From positions 1 to 64,000 of the forward strand of contig NZ_LN909061.1 in the NCBI RefSeq assembly GCF_001486505.1: DNA of 64,000 nucleotides. Direction: 5' to 3'. The notes beneath the pieces are model-generated. The model had not been told where the DNA came from and did not search any database. It was given only the letters and a program-made list of their open reading frames with translations. The position numbers and the translations under genes were made by a program. Shown piece after piece: positions 52,557 through 60,236 of the stretch. Origin of the DNA: Paenibacillus rubinfantis. Its GTDB lineage: Bacteria; Bacillota; Bacilli; Paenibacillales; Paenibacillaceae. Position 1 is the stretch's first letter; every line of letters begins with the position of its first letter.

Positions 52557-52601
52557 ATGGTGCATTACATTAGACTGCGTTATTCCGCTTTGAACAAGTA
52601 A
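52557..52601 (+). CDS. RLR-type leader peptide of rlmA (14 aa)
   Basis: Short ORF encoding MVHYIRLRYSALNK, starting 9 nt after a perfect AAGGAGGG. It aligns without gaps to the known ErmDL macrolide leader peptide MTHSMRLRFPTLNQ: 7 of 14 residues are identical, including His3, the Arg6-Leu7-Arg8 stall motif and Leu12-Asn13, and the lengths match. In ErmDL, ribosomes with bound macrolide stall at the Arg-Leu-Arg motif. Codons 11-14 form the 5' arm of a hairpin with downstream RNA, so stalling would change the fold. It precedes a terminator and then the rlmA methyltransferase gene. The function is inferred; the coding signals are seen directly. Confidence 0.8.
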   Translation: MVHYIRLRYSALNK

Positions 52602-52731
52602 TTTCATATGTTCAAAGGCTCTGTTCGCCAGAACAGGGTAAACGGGATCAGTCTGCCCATTTTCATAACTCTTCATCGGATATTGTGAATAGATGATTGA
52701 AGAAAGGCGGCCCTGCTGCCTTTCTTTTTTT
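52588..52731 (+). promoter_or_regulatory. Transcription attenuator of rlmA (leader hairpin, antiterminator, terminator)
   Basis: Three competing helices can be drawn. (1) CTTTGAACA (52588-52596, inside the leader ORF) pairs with TGTTCAAAG (52609-52617). (2) The intrinsic terminator AGAAAGGC (52701-52708) pairs with GCCTTTCT (52718-52725), followed by a T-run. (3) The alternative is AAAGGC (52614-52619) with GCCTTT (52718-52723) plus a nested CAGGG (52634-52638) with CCCTG (52711-52715). A ribosome stalled at codons 7-8 would cover the 5' arm of helix 1, free AAAGGC, and favour helix 3, disrupting the terminator. This mechanism is inference from base pairing. Confidence 0.7.
52701..52731 (+). 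terminator. Intrinsic terminator in the rlmA leader
   Basis: AGAAAGGC / GCCTTTCT with a 9-nt loop and seven T, located 100 nt before the rlmA start codon and downstream of a strong promoter and leader ORF. Confidence 0.85.
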
Positions 52732-52830
52732 GCGCCCTCTAGGCCTGATTTGCGCTGGTTAGACCGGGCTTCTATGATCATGGGCTTTTCTTCCCTTTGC
52801 TCTGTAAGGCGCAGGAAAGGAAGGGAAAGC

Positions 52831-53724
52831 ATGAATCAACCACTTAGCAGCGCAGAACGCGCGAAGTTATATATTTCCGTTTTGAAATGTCCGGTCTGTG
52901 GAGGGAGATTTGACGGGACTAACCCGCCAAACTTAACCTGTCCCGAGGGACACGCCTTTGATCGAGCGAAACAAGGTTATTTCAACTTGACGACTCGTCC
53001 GGTCCAGGGGCATTACGATAAAGAGCTATTTACCGCAAGGCGGAACATGATTACGGACAGCCGATTATATGCCTCATTACACGAGACAATCGCTAAAATA
53101 ATCGCAAACCGAGGAACGGTTCGTGAGGGAGAACGTGCATCTGGTGGCCTAGTTGTCGACATGGGCTGCGGAGAGGGCTCGCATTTGCGGGGGATTTTGC
53201 GCGAGTTGGGTCCGTCGGATTGGCTTGGACTTGGGATCGATTTGTCCAAAGAAGGCATCCGAATGGCTTCGCGTCATTATGCGGACGGACTATGGGTGGT
53301 TTCGGATTTGGCCCATGCGCCGCTGCAGGACGAATCGGCTCAAGTGCTCCTCAACCTGCTGTCCCCCGCCAATTATCAAGAGTTTAAGCGAATTCTGTCC
53401 CCGGAAGGAATTCTTATTAAAGTTGTTCCGGGTGCAGATTACTTAGGGGAGCTGCGGGAGCTGCTGCATGGCGACAGCAATAAAAGGGATTATTCCAATG
53501 CGAAAATCGTAGCGTTGTTCCGCCGGCATTTTTCCAAAGTGGAAGTGATGCATCTGAAATACCAGCAGCGGCTGGGCGCTGATGAACTCCGTGATTTGGT
53601 GCGCATGAGCCCGCTCGCCTGGTCTGCGGAGCAAGCGAAGGTCGAGGCATTTACGAGTCAGGGCAGCGCGGAGATCACCATAGACTTGGCTCTGCTGCTG
53701 GGCCGGCACCCCCAGCTTGGCTAG
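52831..53724 (+). CDS. rlmA: 23S rRNA (guanine-N1)-methyltransferase RlmA family (RlmA-II/TlrB-like)
   Basis: SAM-dependent enzyme methylating N1 of a guanine in hairpin 35 of 23S rRNA (G748 in Gram-positive RlmA-II/TlrB, G745 in E. coli), at the mouth of the peptide exit tunnel. The 297-aa protein has an N-terminal zinc finger (CPVCGGRF...CPEGHAFD), the conserved FNLTT and ELFTARRNMI segment, and SAM motif I VVDMGCGEGSHL. TlrB-type G748 methylation contributes to tylosin and mycinamicin resistance. ATG 52831 follows AGGAAGGG. Expression is predicted to be controlled by the upstream leader peptide and attenuator. Assignment to type I versus II is from taxonomy and context. Confidence 0.9.
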   Translation: MNQPLSSAERAKLYISVLKCPVCGGRFDGTNPPNLTCPEGHAFDRAKQGYFNLTTRPVQGHYDKELFTARRNMITDSRLYASLHETIAKIIANRGTVREGERASGGLVVDMGCGEGSHLRGILRELGPSDWLGLGIDLSKEGIRMASRHYADGLWVVSDLAHAPLQDESAQVLLNLLSPANYQEFKRILSPEGILIKVVPGADYLGELRELLHGDSNKRDYSNAKIVALFRRHFSKVEVMHLKYQQRLGADELRDLVRMSPLAWSAEQAKVEAFTSQGSAEITIDLALLLGRHPQLG

Positions 53725-53788
53725 ACGGCGGGTCAGCATTACGCTATCATTTACTAGACTAAAGATCTTGGAACGGATGGGAGCAGGA

Positions 53789-54475
53789 ATGATGATCGGG
53801 ACATTGGTGAACACCGCGGCCATTTTGGCGGGCAGCGTGCTAGGCAGCATCTTCAAAAAAGGGCTGAAGGAAAAATATCAGACCGCGCTGTTTACCGCGA
53901 TTGGTTTAGCCGCAACGCTGTTGGGGATTAACGCCGCGGTGACGCATATGAAGGATAGTTCTTTTCCCGTGCTGTTTATTATCAGCTTAGCGGCGGGGAG
54001 CCTGATCGGGACGGCGCTGGATATCGATGGAGGTTTCCAAAAGCTGGTGGGGCGTTTCTCAACCTCGAATTTGGGCCAAGGGTTATCCACGGGGATCCTG
54101 CTGTTTTGTATCGGCACGTTGTCGATCCTGGGACCGATCGAAAGTGCTATCCACGGCAACCACACCTACCTTTACATGAATGCTACCTTGGATCTCGTGA
54201 CTTCGATGGTGCTGGCATCCACTTACGGCATCGGCATTGCGTTAACCGCGGTCGTGCTATTTCTGTGGCAGGGGGCGATCTATATGAGCGCCGACTATTT
54301 GGCGCCGTTTCTGACGGCCCCGTTGCTGACCGAGATTTCGATCGTTGGCGGCGTGCTGATTGCCAGCTCGGGGTTATCGATTCTGAAGATCATTGATGCG
54401 AAGACCTTAAACATGCTCCCGGCGCTATTGGTACCGGTGATCTGGTTTTTGCTGAAGGGGTTATTTGGATTTTAA
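53789..54475 (+). CDS. DUF554 family membrane protein
   Basis: Integral membrane protein of 228 aa, YdfK/YqgA-like (DUF554), of unknown function; proposed as a transporter. It opens MMIGTLVNTAAILAGSVLGS and contains about seven hydrophobic segments, with Gly-rich LAAGSLIGTALDIDGGFQKL and FCIGTLSILGPIESAIHGN. The start is likely ATG 53789 or 53792 after GGGAG; the frame is open back to 53717, overlapping rlmA, but those starts lack a site. 64 bp after rlmA, so it may share its transcript. Confidence 0.88.
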   Translation: MMIGTLVNTAAILAGSVLGSIFKKGLKEKYQTALFTAIGLAATLLGINAAVTHMKDSSFPVLFIISLAAGSLIGTALDIDGGFQKLVGRFSTSNLGQGLSTGILLFCIGTLSILGPIESAIHGNHTYLYMNATLDLVTSMVLASTYGIGIALTAVVLFLWQGAIYMSADYLAPFLTAPLLTEISIVGGVLIASSGLSILKIIDAKTLNMLPALLVPVIWFLLKGLFGF

Positions 54476-54482
54476 AGGCATA

Positions 54483-54522
54483 AAAAAGTCGATCAGGAGA
54501 GGTTCCTGATCGACTTTTTTTT
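54483..54522. terminator. Bidirectional terminator
   Basis: AAAAAAGTCGATCAGGA pairs perfectly with TCCTGATCGACTTTTTT around a 5-nt loop, ending both the DUF554 gene and the minus-strand lacI gene. Confidence 0.9.
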
Positions 54523-55543
54523 ACGATTTGCGAGGTGACGTAGAGGCCGCAGTAGATTCACGCTCAATGAAATGGGTGGGCAGTAAAATTTCCTGATAAG
54601 CCTCGTCGGGGTTGTCGATCCGCCACAGCAACTGCTCGAAGGCTTTGTGCGCGAACAAAGCCAGATCGACCTCCATAGTGGTGATTTTGGGTGAGGCCAT
54701 TTGCGAATAATGGCTATTATCAAAGCCGCATACGGAGATCTCGTCAGGGATCTTGTATCCCAGCCCCCGCAGCGCTGAGCTGACGTAGTACGCAAATCCA
54801 TCATTTAGGCAAAACCAGGCGCTGGGCTGTTCCTCTACACGATTCATCGTTTCAGTGATGATCCCCTCTTCCTCCACCGTATGCACGAGTATACGTCCTT
54901 CCCTAGGTTCGATGCCGTGCTCCCGCAAGGCGAGCATATACCCCTCCCAACGTTCCTGATAGCTTGGAGAAATCGCAACATTTCCCAAGATGCCGATATC
55001 CCGATGCCCGAGATCCAGCAGATGCTTCACGGCGATATAGGCACTAAATCGGTTATTGGTCAGTACCGCGTCTGCTTGAAGCAGGGGATGATGATGGTCA
55101 ATCAGGACGGTTGGAATGCCCCGTGCAATTACATTGCTGATATAAGCCGTGCTGATATGCGATAGAATCAGGAGGCCGTCGACCTGGTTATCCTTAATAA
55201 AAGAAGGCAGGATCAGTTGCTCTTTCATCTCGGGAGTGATGGACTGAATGAGCAGATTGATGCCATGATTCTTGGCTTCTCGCTCAACGGCGAGATAGAT
55301 TTCTCCAAAAAACTTCATCGAAAAGGCAAAATCCGATGCAATGAGACCAATCGTTTTCACTGAGCCTTGGCGGCTTGCAGACGGCTTCTTCGCGTAACGG
55401 TAGCCCATGGCTTCCGCGGTCTCGAGAATCAGGCGCCGGGTTTCTTCGCTGACCCCGTCTTTACCGGATAACGCCTGGGAGACGGAGTTCTTAGATAGAT
55501 TTAAGCGGTCGGCGATATCCTGCATAACGACTTTTTTACTCAT
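54521..55543 (-). CDS. LacI family transcriptional regulator of the GH130 operon
   Basis: Repressor of 340 aa. The HTH is VVMQDIADRLNLSKNSVSQALSGK-like (residues ~5-27) with hinge region AMGYRYAKK, and an effector domain with VCGFDNSHYSQMASPKITT. It is divergent from a transporter/GH130 operon. Two perfect palindromes, one before this gene and one before the operon, share TTGTAACGTTACAA, consistent with autoregulation and operon repression relieved by an imported sugar. Confidence 0.92.
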   Translation of the reverse strand: MSKKVVMQDIADRLNLSKNSVSQALSGKDGVSEETRRLILETAEAMGYRYAKKPSASRQGSVKTIGLIASDFAFSMKFFGEIYLAVEREAKNHGINLLIQSITPEMKEQLILPSFIKDNQVDGLLILSHISTAYISNVIARGIPTVLIDHHHPLLQADAVLTNNRFSAYIAVKHLLDLGHRDIGILGNVAISPSYQERWEGYMLALREHGIEPREGRILVHTVEEEGIITETMNRVEEQPSAWFCLNDGFAYYVSSALRGLGYKIPDEISVCGFDNSHYSQMASPKITTMEVDLALFAHKAFEQLLWRIDNPDEAYQEILLPTHFIERESTAASTSPRKS

Positions 55544-55576
55544 CTTCTTATCTCCTCTGAGTGTACCGCTCTCTGA

Positions 55577-55592
55577 TTTGTAACGTTACAAA
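55577..55592. promoter_or_regulatory. LacI operator upstream of lacI
   Basis: TTTGTAACGTTACAAA, a perfect 16-bp palindrome 34 bp upstream of the minus-strand lacI start. Confidence 0.85.
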
Positions 55593-55677
55593 AATAAATA
55601 TACACGAATTTTATTGCATTGTAAATAATTAGCGGTATATGGCTGTTAAATACGCTTAAAAAGAAATGAATCACATC

Positions 55678-55706
55678 TTGACAGCGCTAACAATTGGATG
55701 GATAAT
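55678..55706 (+). promoter_or_regulatory. Sigma-A promoter of the GH130 operon with overlapping cre site
   Basis: Perfect TTGACA (55678-55683) and GATAAT (55701-55706) with a 17-bp spacer. TGACAGCGCTAACA (55679-55692) differs at only one fixed position from the CcpA cre consensus TGNAANCGNWNNCA and overlaps the -35, so carbon catabolite repression is expected. Confidence 0.8.
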
Positions 55707-55723
55707 TAAACATGTAATCTAAA

Positions 55724-55737
55724 TTGTAACGTTACAA
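55724..55737. promoter_or_regulatory. LacI operator downstream of the GH130-operon promoter
   Basis: TTGTAACGTTACAA, a perfect palindrome ~11 bp after the predicted transcription start, where bound repressor would block elongation. Confidence 0.85.
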
Positions 55738-55786
55738 AATGGTGTTTATTCTATTTTGTAATTCTATCAAGTAGGGGGTCATTCAT

Positions 55787-57115
55787 TTGAAAAAGCAATT
55801 TTCTATGGCCATGATCTTGGTCCTTGCGGTTTCCCTGCTGTTGTCGGCCTGCTCCGGCAATAACGGCGGAGGCGCCAGCCAAGGCGGACAGAATGAGAAG
55901 GATGGACAAAGCGCCGAACCGGCCAGAAAGGTCGAAGTCAAGCTGACGACATGGGCCGGCGCGGATGAAGCCAAGGAGCTTCAGCAGCTCCTCGACGAGT
56001 TGAACAAGAAATCGACAACCTATACGATCGTGCAGGATTCCAATCCTGCCGAATACGATACGCGGTTGATTACGCAGCTGACTGGGGATTCGGGACCGGA
56101 TTTGTTCTGGATCAGCGCACAGCGCGCGGCGCAGTTCTCGGCAGAAGGCGCGATGCTGGACATTACGGATCGGTTGGCATCTTCCGACAAACCGGCGGCG
56201 AATACGGAGGACTATTACGAGGCGTCACTTCAGCCGTTCACCCATGACGGGAAGGTTTACGGGTTGCCTTGGCTGCAGCAACCGGTCATGCTCTACGCGA
56301 ATAAAGGATTGTTTGATGAAGCGGGGTTAGCCTATCCGGACGAAACCTGGACCTGGGAGCAGTTCACCGACGCGATGACAAAGCTGACCAAGGACAAGAA
56401 CGGTAAGCATCCCGGCGAAGAGGGATTTGACGAGAAGTCGGTAGTTCAATGGGGCTTTACGCTAAACGGCTGGCCGCCATCCCAAATGTTCGTTTGGCAA
56501 AACGGCGGGGACGTTCTCACCGAAGACGGCCAATCGCCGATCGATTCGCCGGAAGCCACAGAAGCGCTGAACTTCTACGCCGACCTGGTAAAGGGACCGC
56601 TGACGCCTTCGCAGCAAATCGTGCGGGACCGCGGGTTTGACAAGATGTTTCGCGACGGGCAAGTAGCGATGTTCATGGGCGGGGCTGCCGATGATCTGGA
56701 TTCCACGATTGAAAACGTGCAAGCCTTTATGGTTCCTGCCGGACCAACCGGAATCCACGCCACGTTTGGTGATATTCTTGGTATGGGCATCAACGCTAAG
56801 ACGAAAAAGGCCGATGCCGCTTTTGAAGCCTTGGTTGATCTGAGCGATGCGATCCATCACTGGAAGATCATGCCGCCGCGCAAATCGCTGGCAGATCTGG
56901 CTACATTACAGGAGCTTCATCCGAAAAAGTCGCACTCCCTGGAGGCGATCATCGCATCGATGCAATATGCCCGACCTTACCGCTATTCCGAGAAGTATCC
57001 GGAATGGGATAACCTTTACTGGACGCAACTTATGGACCCGATCATCAATGCGGGTACGGATCCGGCGAAGCTGATTCCGGAAGTCAAACCGTTGCTGGAG
57101 AATGCGATTAAATAA
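55787..57115 (+). CDS. Extracellular sugar-binding lipoprotein (CUT1)
   Basis: First gene of the operon; 442 aa with signal peptide and lipobox LLSAC (Cys near 22), Gly/Ser-rich linker, then an SBP fold with KLTTWAGADEAKEL, LTGDSGPDLFWI, YGLPWLQQPVMLYANKGLFDEAG and TWTWEQFTDAM. It would capture the oligosaccharide later cleaved by the GH130 enzyme. Start TTG 55787 follows TAGGGGG. Confidence 0.92.
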   Translation: MKKQFSMAMILVLAVSLLLSACSGNNGGGASQGGQNEKDGQSAEPARKVEVKLTTWAGADEAKELQQLLDELNKKSTTYTIVQDSNPAEYDTRLITQLTGDSGPDLFWISAQRAAQFSAEGAMLDITDRLASSDKPAANTEDYYEASLQPFTHDGKVYGLPWLQQPVMLYANKGLFDEAGLAYPDETWTWEQFTDAMTKLTKDKNGKHPGEEGFDEKSVVQWGFTLNGWPPSQMFVWQNGGDVLTEDGQSPIDSPEATEALNFYADLVKGPLTPSQQIVRDRGFDKMFRDGQVAMFMGGAADDLDSTIENVQAFMVPAGPTGIHATFGDILGMGINAKTKKADAAFEALVDLSDAIHHWKIMPPRKSLADLATLQELHPKKSHSLEAIIASMQYARPYRYSEKYPEWDNLYWTQLMDPIINAGTDPAKLIPEVKPLLENAIK

Positions 57116-57211
57116 TGAAGGCTAGTGATGGAGAAGGACGGGGAGGCGCCAGCCTCCTTCCTTTTCTTCATCCAGCCACTGGTCCAACCTGTGCAGAAAG
57201 GAGGAAACCGC

Positions 57212-58198
57212 ATGGAAAGCCATCTCGCAACCTTTGTCCGATGGTTGCTGGTGCCTGTCATTCTGCTTGCTATTGCGAGCGTGCTATACTTCGTTGCCTC
57301 CAAGCTGGGGTGGAAAAAGAAGCAGGCGATCGGCTTGGCGCTCGTTTCCCCGTGGATTGTAGGTTTCCTGATTTTTACCATCTATCCTTTGTTCGATTCC
57401 TTATACTTGAGCTTTACCGAGTCCTCGATCTTCGGCAGAACGGAATGGGTAGGATTCGGCAACTATATCAAGCTATTTACGAACGATATCGAGTTCTGGC
57501 CTTCCATCCGGATCACCTTGCTTTACGCAGCCTTATCGCTGCCGATCGGCGTGATTGGAGCTTTGCTGGTGGCCATGCTGCTGAATAATAAAATCAAGGG
57601 GATCGGCACGTACCGGACGATCTATTTCCTCCCGGCGGTGATGCCTGAGGTAGCGGTGGCGCTGCTGTGGAGATGGATGTTTAACAGCGAGTCGGGCATC
57701 ATCAACTATGTTTTATCGCCGGCGCTGTCGCTGTTTGGGATCGACAAACCGAATTGGTTCGGCGATCCGCATTATGTTATTGGCGCGTTTGTCATCATGA
57801 GCTTATGGGGGATATTTGGAACGAATACAGTCGTATTCCTGGCCGGCTTACAAGGCGTTCCAAGTTCCTTGTACGAAGCGGCTGAAATCGATGGAGCCGG
57901 CCGCTTCGCCAAGTTCCGGCATATCACGATTCCGCAAATTTCACCGGTCATTCTGTTACAGGTCATCATGGGGATGATCGGAGCTCTGCAAATTTTTACG
58001 ATTGCGATGTTCGTCCGTCCAACCTCGGCCGCCGGCAAATTCATGAACCAGTTGGTGTACGAACGCGGATTCACGCAGTTGCATATGGGCGAGGCGTCGG
58101 CGATCGCCTGGGTGTTGTTTATCATCATCCTGGTGTTGACGCTGCTTGTATTCCGTTCTAGCCCGGCGTGGGTTCACTACGAATCGGAACGGCGCTAA
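57212..58198 (+). CDS. CUT1 sugar ABC transporter permease (MalF-like)
   Basis: Permease of 328 aa. It has an extra N-terminal hydrophobic helix (residues ~9-29, WLLVPVILLAIASVLYFVAS) before the usual six spans. EAA loop YEAAEIDGAGRFAKFRHITI. ATG 57212 follows AAAGGAGGA; the frame is open upstream to 57125, rejected for lack of a site. Confidence 0.92.
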   Translation: MESHLATFVRWLLVPVILLAIASVLYFVASKLGWKKKQAIGLALVSPWIVGFLIFTIYPLFDSLYLSFTESSIFGRTEWVGFGNYIKLFTNDIEFWPSIRITLLYAALSLPIGVIGALLVAMLLNNKIKGIGTYRTIYFLPAVMPEVAVALLWRWMFNSESGIINYVLSPALSLFGIDKPNWFGDPHYVIGAFVIMSLWGIFGTNTVVFLAGLQGVPSSLYEAAEIDGAGRFAKFRHITIPQISPVILLQVIMGMIGALQIFTIAMFVRPTSAAGKFMNQLVYERGFTQLHMGEASAIAWVLFIIILVLTLLVFRSSPAWVHYESERR

Positions 58199-58213
58199 TA
58201 GGAGGTGTCACAT

Positions 58214-59092
58214 ATGGAAAATGCTTCTTCGGCCAGTCCTCAAGCTCTCGCCGGCAGAACGTTAAAACGGTTGAACAAAGCCATCATTTACGTGATCGTC
58301 ATATTTTTAGCCGCCGTCATCCTTGTGCCGTTCTTCTGGATGGTGTCGACGGCTCTGCAGACGGATGGAGATATCTTCGCTTGGCCGCCGCAATGGATTC
58401 CGAGTCCGCCGCAATGGAATAACTTCGTCGAGGCGTGGACAGCCATGCCGTTTAACCGCTACTTGTTTAATACCCTATTTATCGTGGTACTGGGCATTAT
58501 TGCGGAGCTGGCCAGCGCCACGGTTGTTGCCTATGGGTTTGCCCGGTTTCGCTTTCCCGGGAGCGGCCTGATCTTCCTGGTCTTGTTGGCCACGATGATG
58601 CTGCCGTTCCACGTTACGCTGATTCCAACGTTCCTGATCTGGCAGAAGTTCGGACTGGTCGGACAGTTTGATCCGCTTGTTCTGCGAGCCTGGACGGCCT
58701 GGGGACCGTTTTATATATTCCTGCTGCGTCAGTTTTTCATGACCTTGCCGCGGGAATTGGATGACGCGGCTGAAATCGATGGCTCGAACTTCTTTCAGAC
58801 GTTTGTCTATATCATGTTACCGCAAGTGAAACCGGCGTTGCTGGCCGTGGCGATCTTCGCTTTCCGGGGGTATTGGAACGACTTCCTGGGTCCGCTGATT
58901 TACCTGTCGGATATGAAGCTGTATACCCTCAACGTTGGGATGTACTTCTTTATGGGAGGCGTGAACGAAGCCCCGCAGTGGAATTACCTGATGGCGATGT
59001 CCACGCTGGTGGCGCTCCCGGTCATCCTGCTGTTTTTTATGGCCCAGCGCTATTTCATCGAAGGGATTACGTTTACGGGCATCAAAGACTAA
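58214..59092 (+). CDS. CUT1 sugar ABC transporter permease (MalG-like)
   Basis: Permease of 292 aa, six spans, EAA loop DDAAEIDGSNFFQTFVYIML, and C-terminus YFIEGITFTGIKD typical of MalG-like subunits. ATG 58214 follows AGGAGG at 8 nt. No ATPase gene lies in the operon; a shared MsmX-type ATPase encoded elsewhere is likely. Confidence 0.93.
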   Translation: MENASSASPQALAGRTLKRLNKAIIYVIVIFLAAVILVPFFWMVSTALQTDGDIFAWPPQWIPSPPQWNNFVEAWTAMPFNRYLFNTLFIVVLGIIAELASATVVAYGFARFRFPGSGLIFLVLLATMMLPFHVTLIPTFLIWQKFGLVGQFDPLVLRAWTAWGPFYIFLLRQFFMTLPRELDDAAEIDGSNFFQTFVYIMLPQVKPALLAVAIFAFRGYWNDFLGPLIYLSDMKLYTLNVGMYFFMGGVNEAPQWNYLMAMSTLVALPVILLFFMAQRYFIEGITFTGIKD

Positions 59093-59125
59093 TCAGTCCG
59101 AACTTTGGATAGGAGGAACTACTAG

Positions 59126-60220
59126 ATGACGATGTTGCAGAAAATAGAGATCGAACGCGCCGTGAACAATCCGTTAATTACACCGAAGGACGTTAAGCCA
59201 TCTTTCCCGGACTGGGAGGTGCTCGGCGTATTTAACGCTGGCGTAGCCGAATACCAAGGGGAAGTGATCCTGCTGCTGCGGGTGGCGGAATGCCCTCGCC
59301 AGAACGATCCACGCCATGTGCTAGTTCCGGTGCTAGACGTGAAGGTACCAAATTCAGTTTCGGAGCCGGCCGTACAAATCGAGAAGGTCGACAAGGACGA
59401 CCCGAATCTCGACTTCTCCGATCCCCGGGTCATTCGGGATCGGGAGGGAGGGACCGTCTATTTAACCACGATTTCCCATTTCCGGGTGGCGCGCAGTCAG
59501 GACGGACTCACATTTACAGTCGAGGAGAAGCCAAGCATCTGGCCGACCGACCCGCTCGAGCGCTGGGGAATTGAAGATCCGCGGATCACCCGATTGGGGG
59601 ATCGTTATCATATTGCTTATAGTGCGGTTTCGGAGAAGGGCGTGGCCGTCGGTCGATTGACGACTGCCGACTTCGCTTCGTTCCGCCGGGAAGGGTTGAT
59701 TCTAGCCCCGACCAATAAAGATGTCGCATTATTTCCTGCGGAGATTGACGGGAAATATTATATGCTTCACCGCCCTGTGCCGGAGGGTATTGGCCAGCCG
59801 GAAATCTGGCTGGCGGAATCGCCGGACCTGGAGCACTGGGGAAATCATCGCTTCCTGATGGGGCTGCGCGAAGGCAAATGGGACGGGGCCCGTATCGGCG
59901 CCGGCTGCGTGCCGATTCAAACCGAGGCCGGTTGGCTGATTCTGTATCATGGCGCGGACCGGTCGCATCGCTATTGCATGGGGGCCGCTCTGCTGGACCT
60001 GCAGGATCCGGGGCGCATCCTCGCCCGCATGGAGGAGCCGCTCATCGTGCCAGAAGCCGAATATGAGACGAGCGGATTTTTCCACAGTGTGATCTTTGCC
60101 TGCGGAGCGGTCTTAAGAGGAGAGCAAGTGATGATGTATTACGGGGCGTCGGACGACTCGATAGCCTGCGCGAGTTTCCGCCTCCCGCAGCTGTTGGAAG
60201 CCTTGAAGCCAATCGCCTAA
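59126..60220 (+). CDS. GH130 family glycoside phosphorylase (beta-mannoside type)
   Basis: Cytoplasmic five-bladed propeller enzyme of 364 aa. GH130 members cleave beta-mannosides by phosphorolysis, giving mannose-1-phosphate, or in some subgroups by hydrolysis. The proton-donor motif WGIEDPRI places the catalytic Asp at residue 151. Further family blocks are VFNAGVAEY, DFSDPRVI, NKDVALFP, MLHRP and WDGARIGAGCVPI. No signal peptide, consistent with action on an imported substrate. ATG 59126 follows GGAGG. Whether it acts on beta-1,2- or beta-1,4-mannosides cannot be told from sequence. Confidence 0.9.
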   Translation: MTMLQKIEIERAVNNPLITPKDVKPSFPDWEVLGVFNAGVAEYQGEVILLLRVAECPRQNDPRHVLVPVLDVKVPNSVSEPAVQIEKVDKDDPNLDFSDPRVIRDREGGTVYLTTISHFRVARSQDGLTFTVEEKPSIWPTDPLERWGIEDPRITRLGDRYHIAYSAVSEKGVAVGRLTTADFASFRREGLILAPTNKDVALFPAEIDGKYYMLHRPVPEGIGQPEIWLAESPDLEHWGNHRFLMGLREGKWDGARIGAGCVPIQTEAGWLILYHGADRSHRYCMGAALLDLQDPGRILARMEEPLIVPEAEYETSGFFHSVIFACGAVLRGEQVMMYYGASDDSIACASFRLPQLLEALKPIA

Positions 60221-60236
60221 CGGAAGGGAGATCACG

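Noticed and set aside
52548..52832. 94-codon minus-strand frame across the rlmA leader
   Set aside because: It has no ribosome-binding site and opposes a well-supported promoter, leader ORF and terminator.
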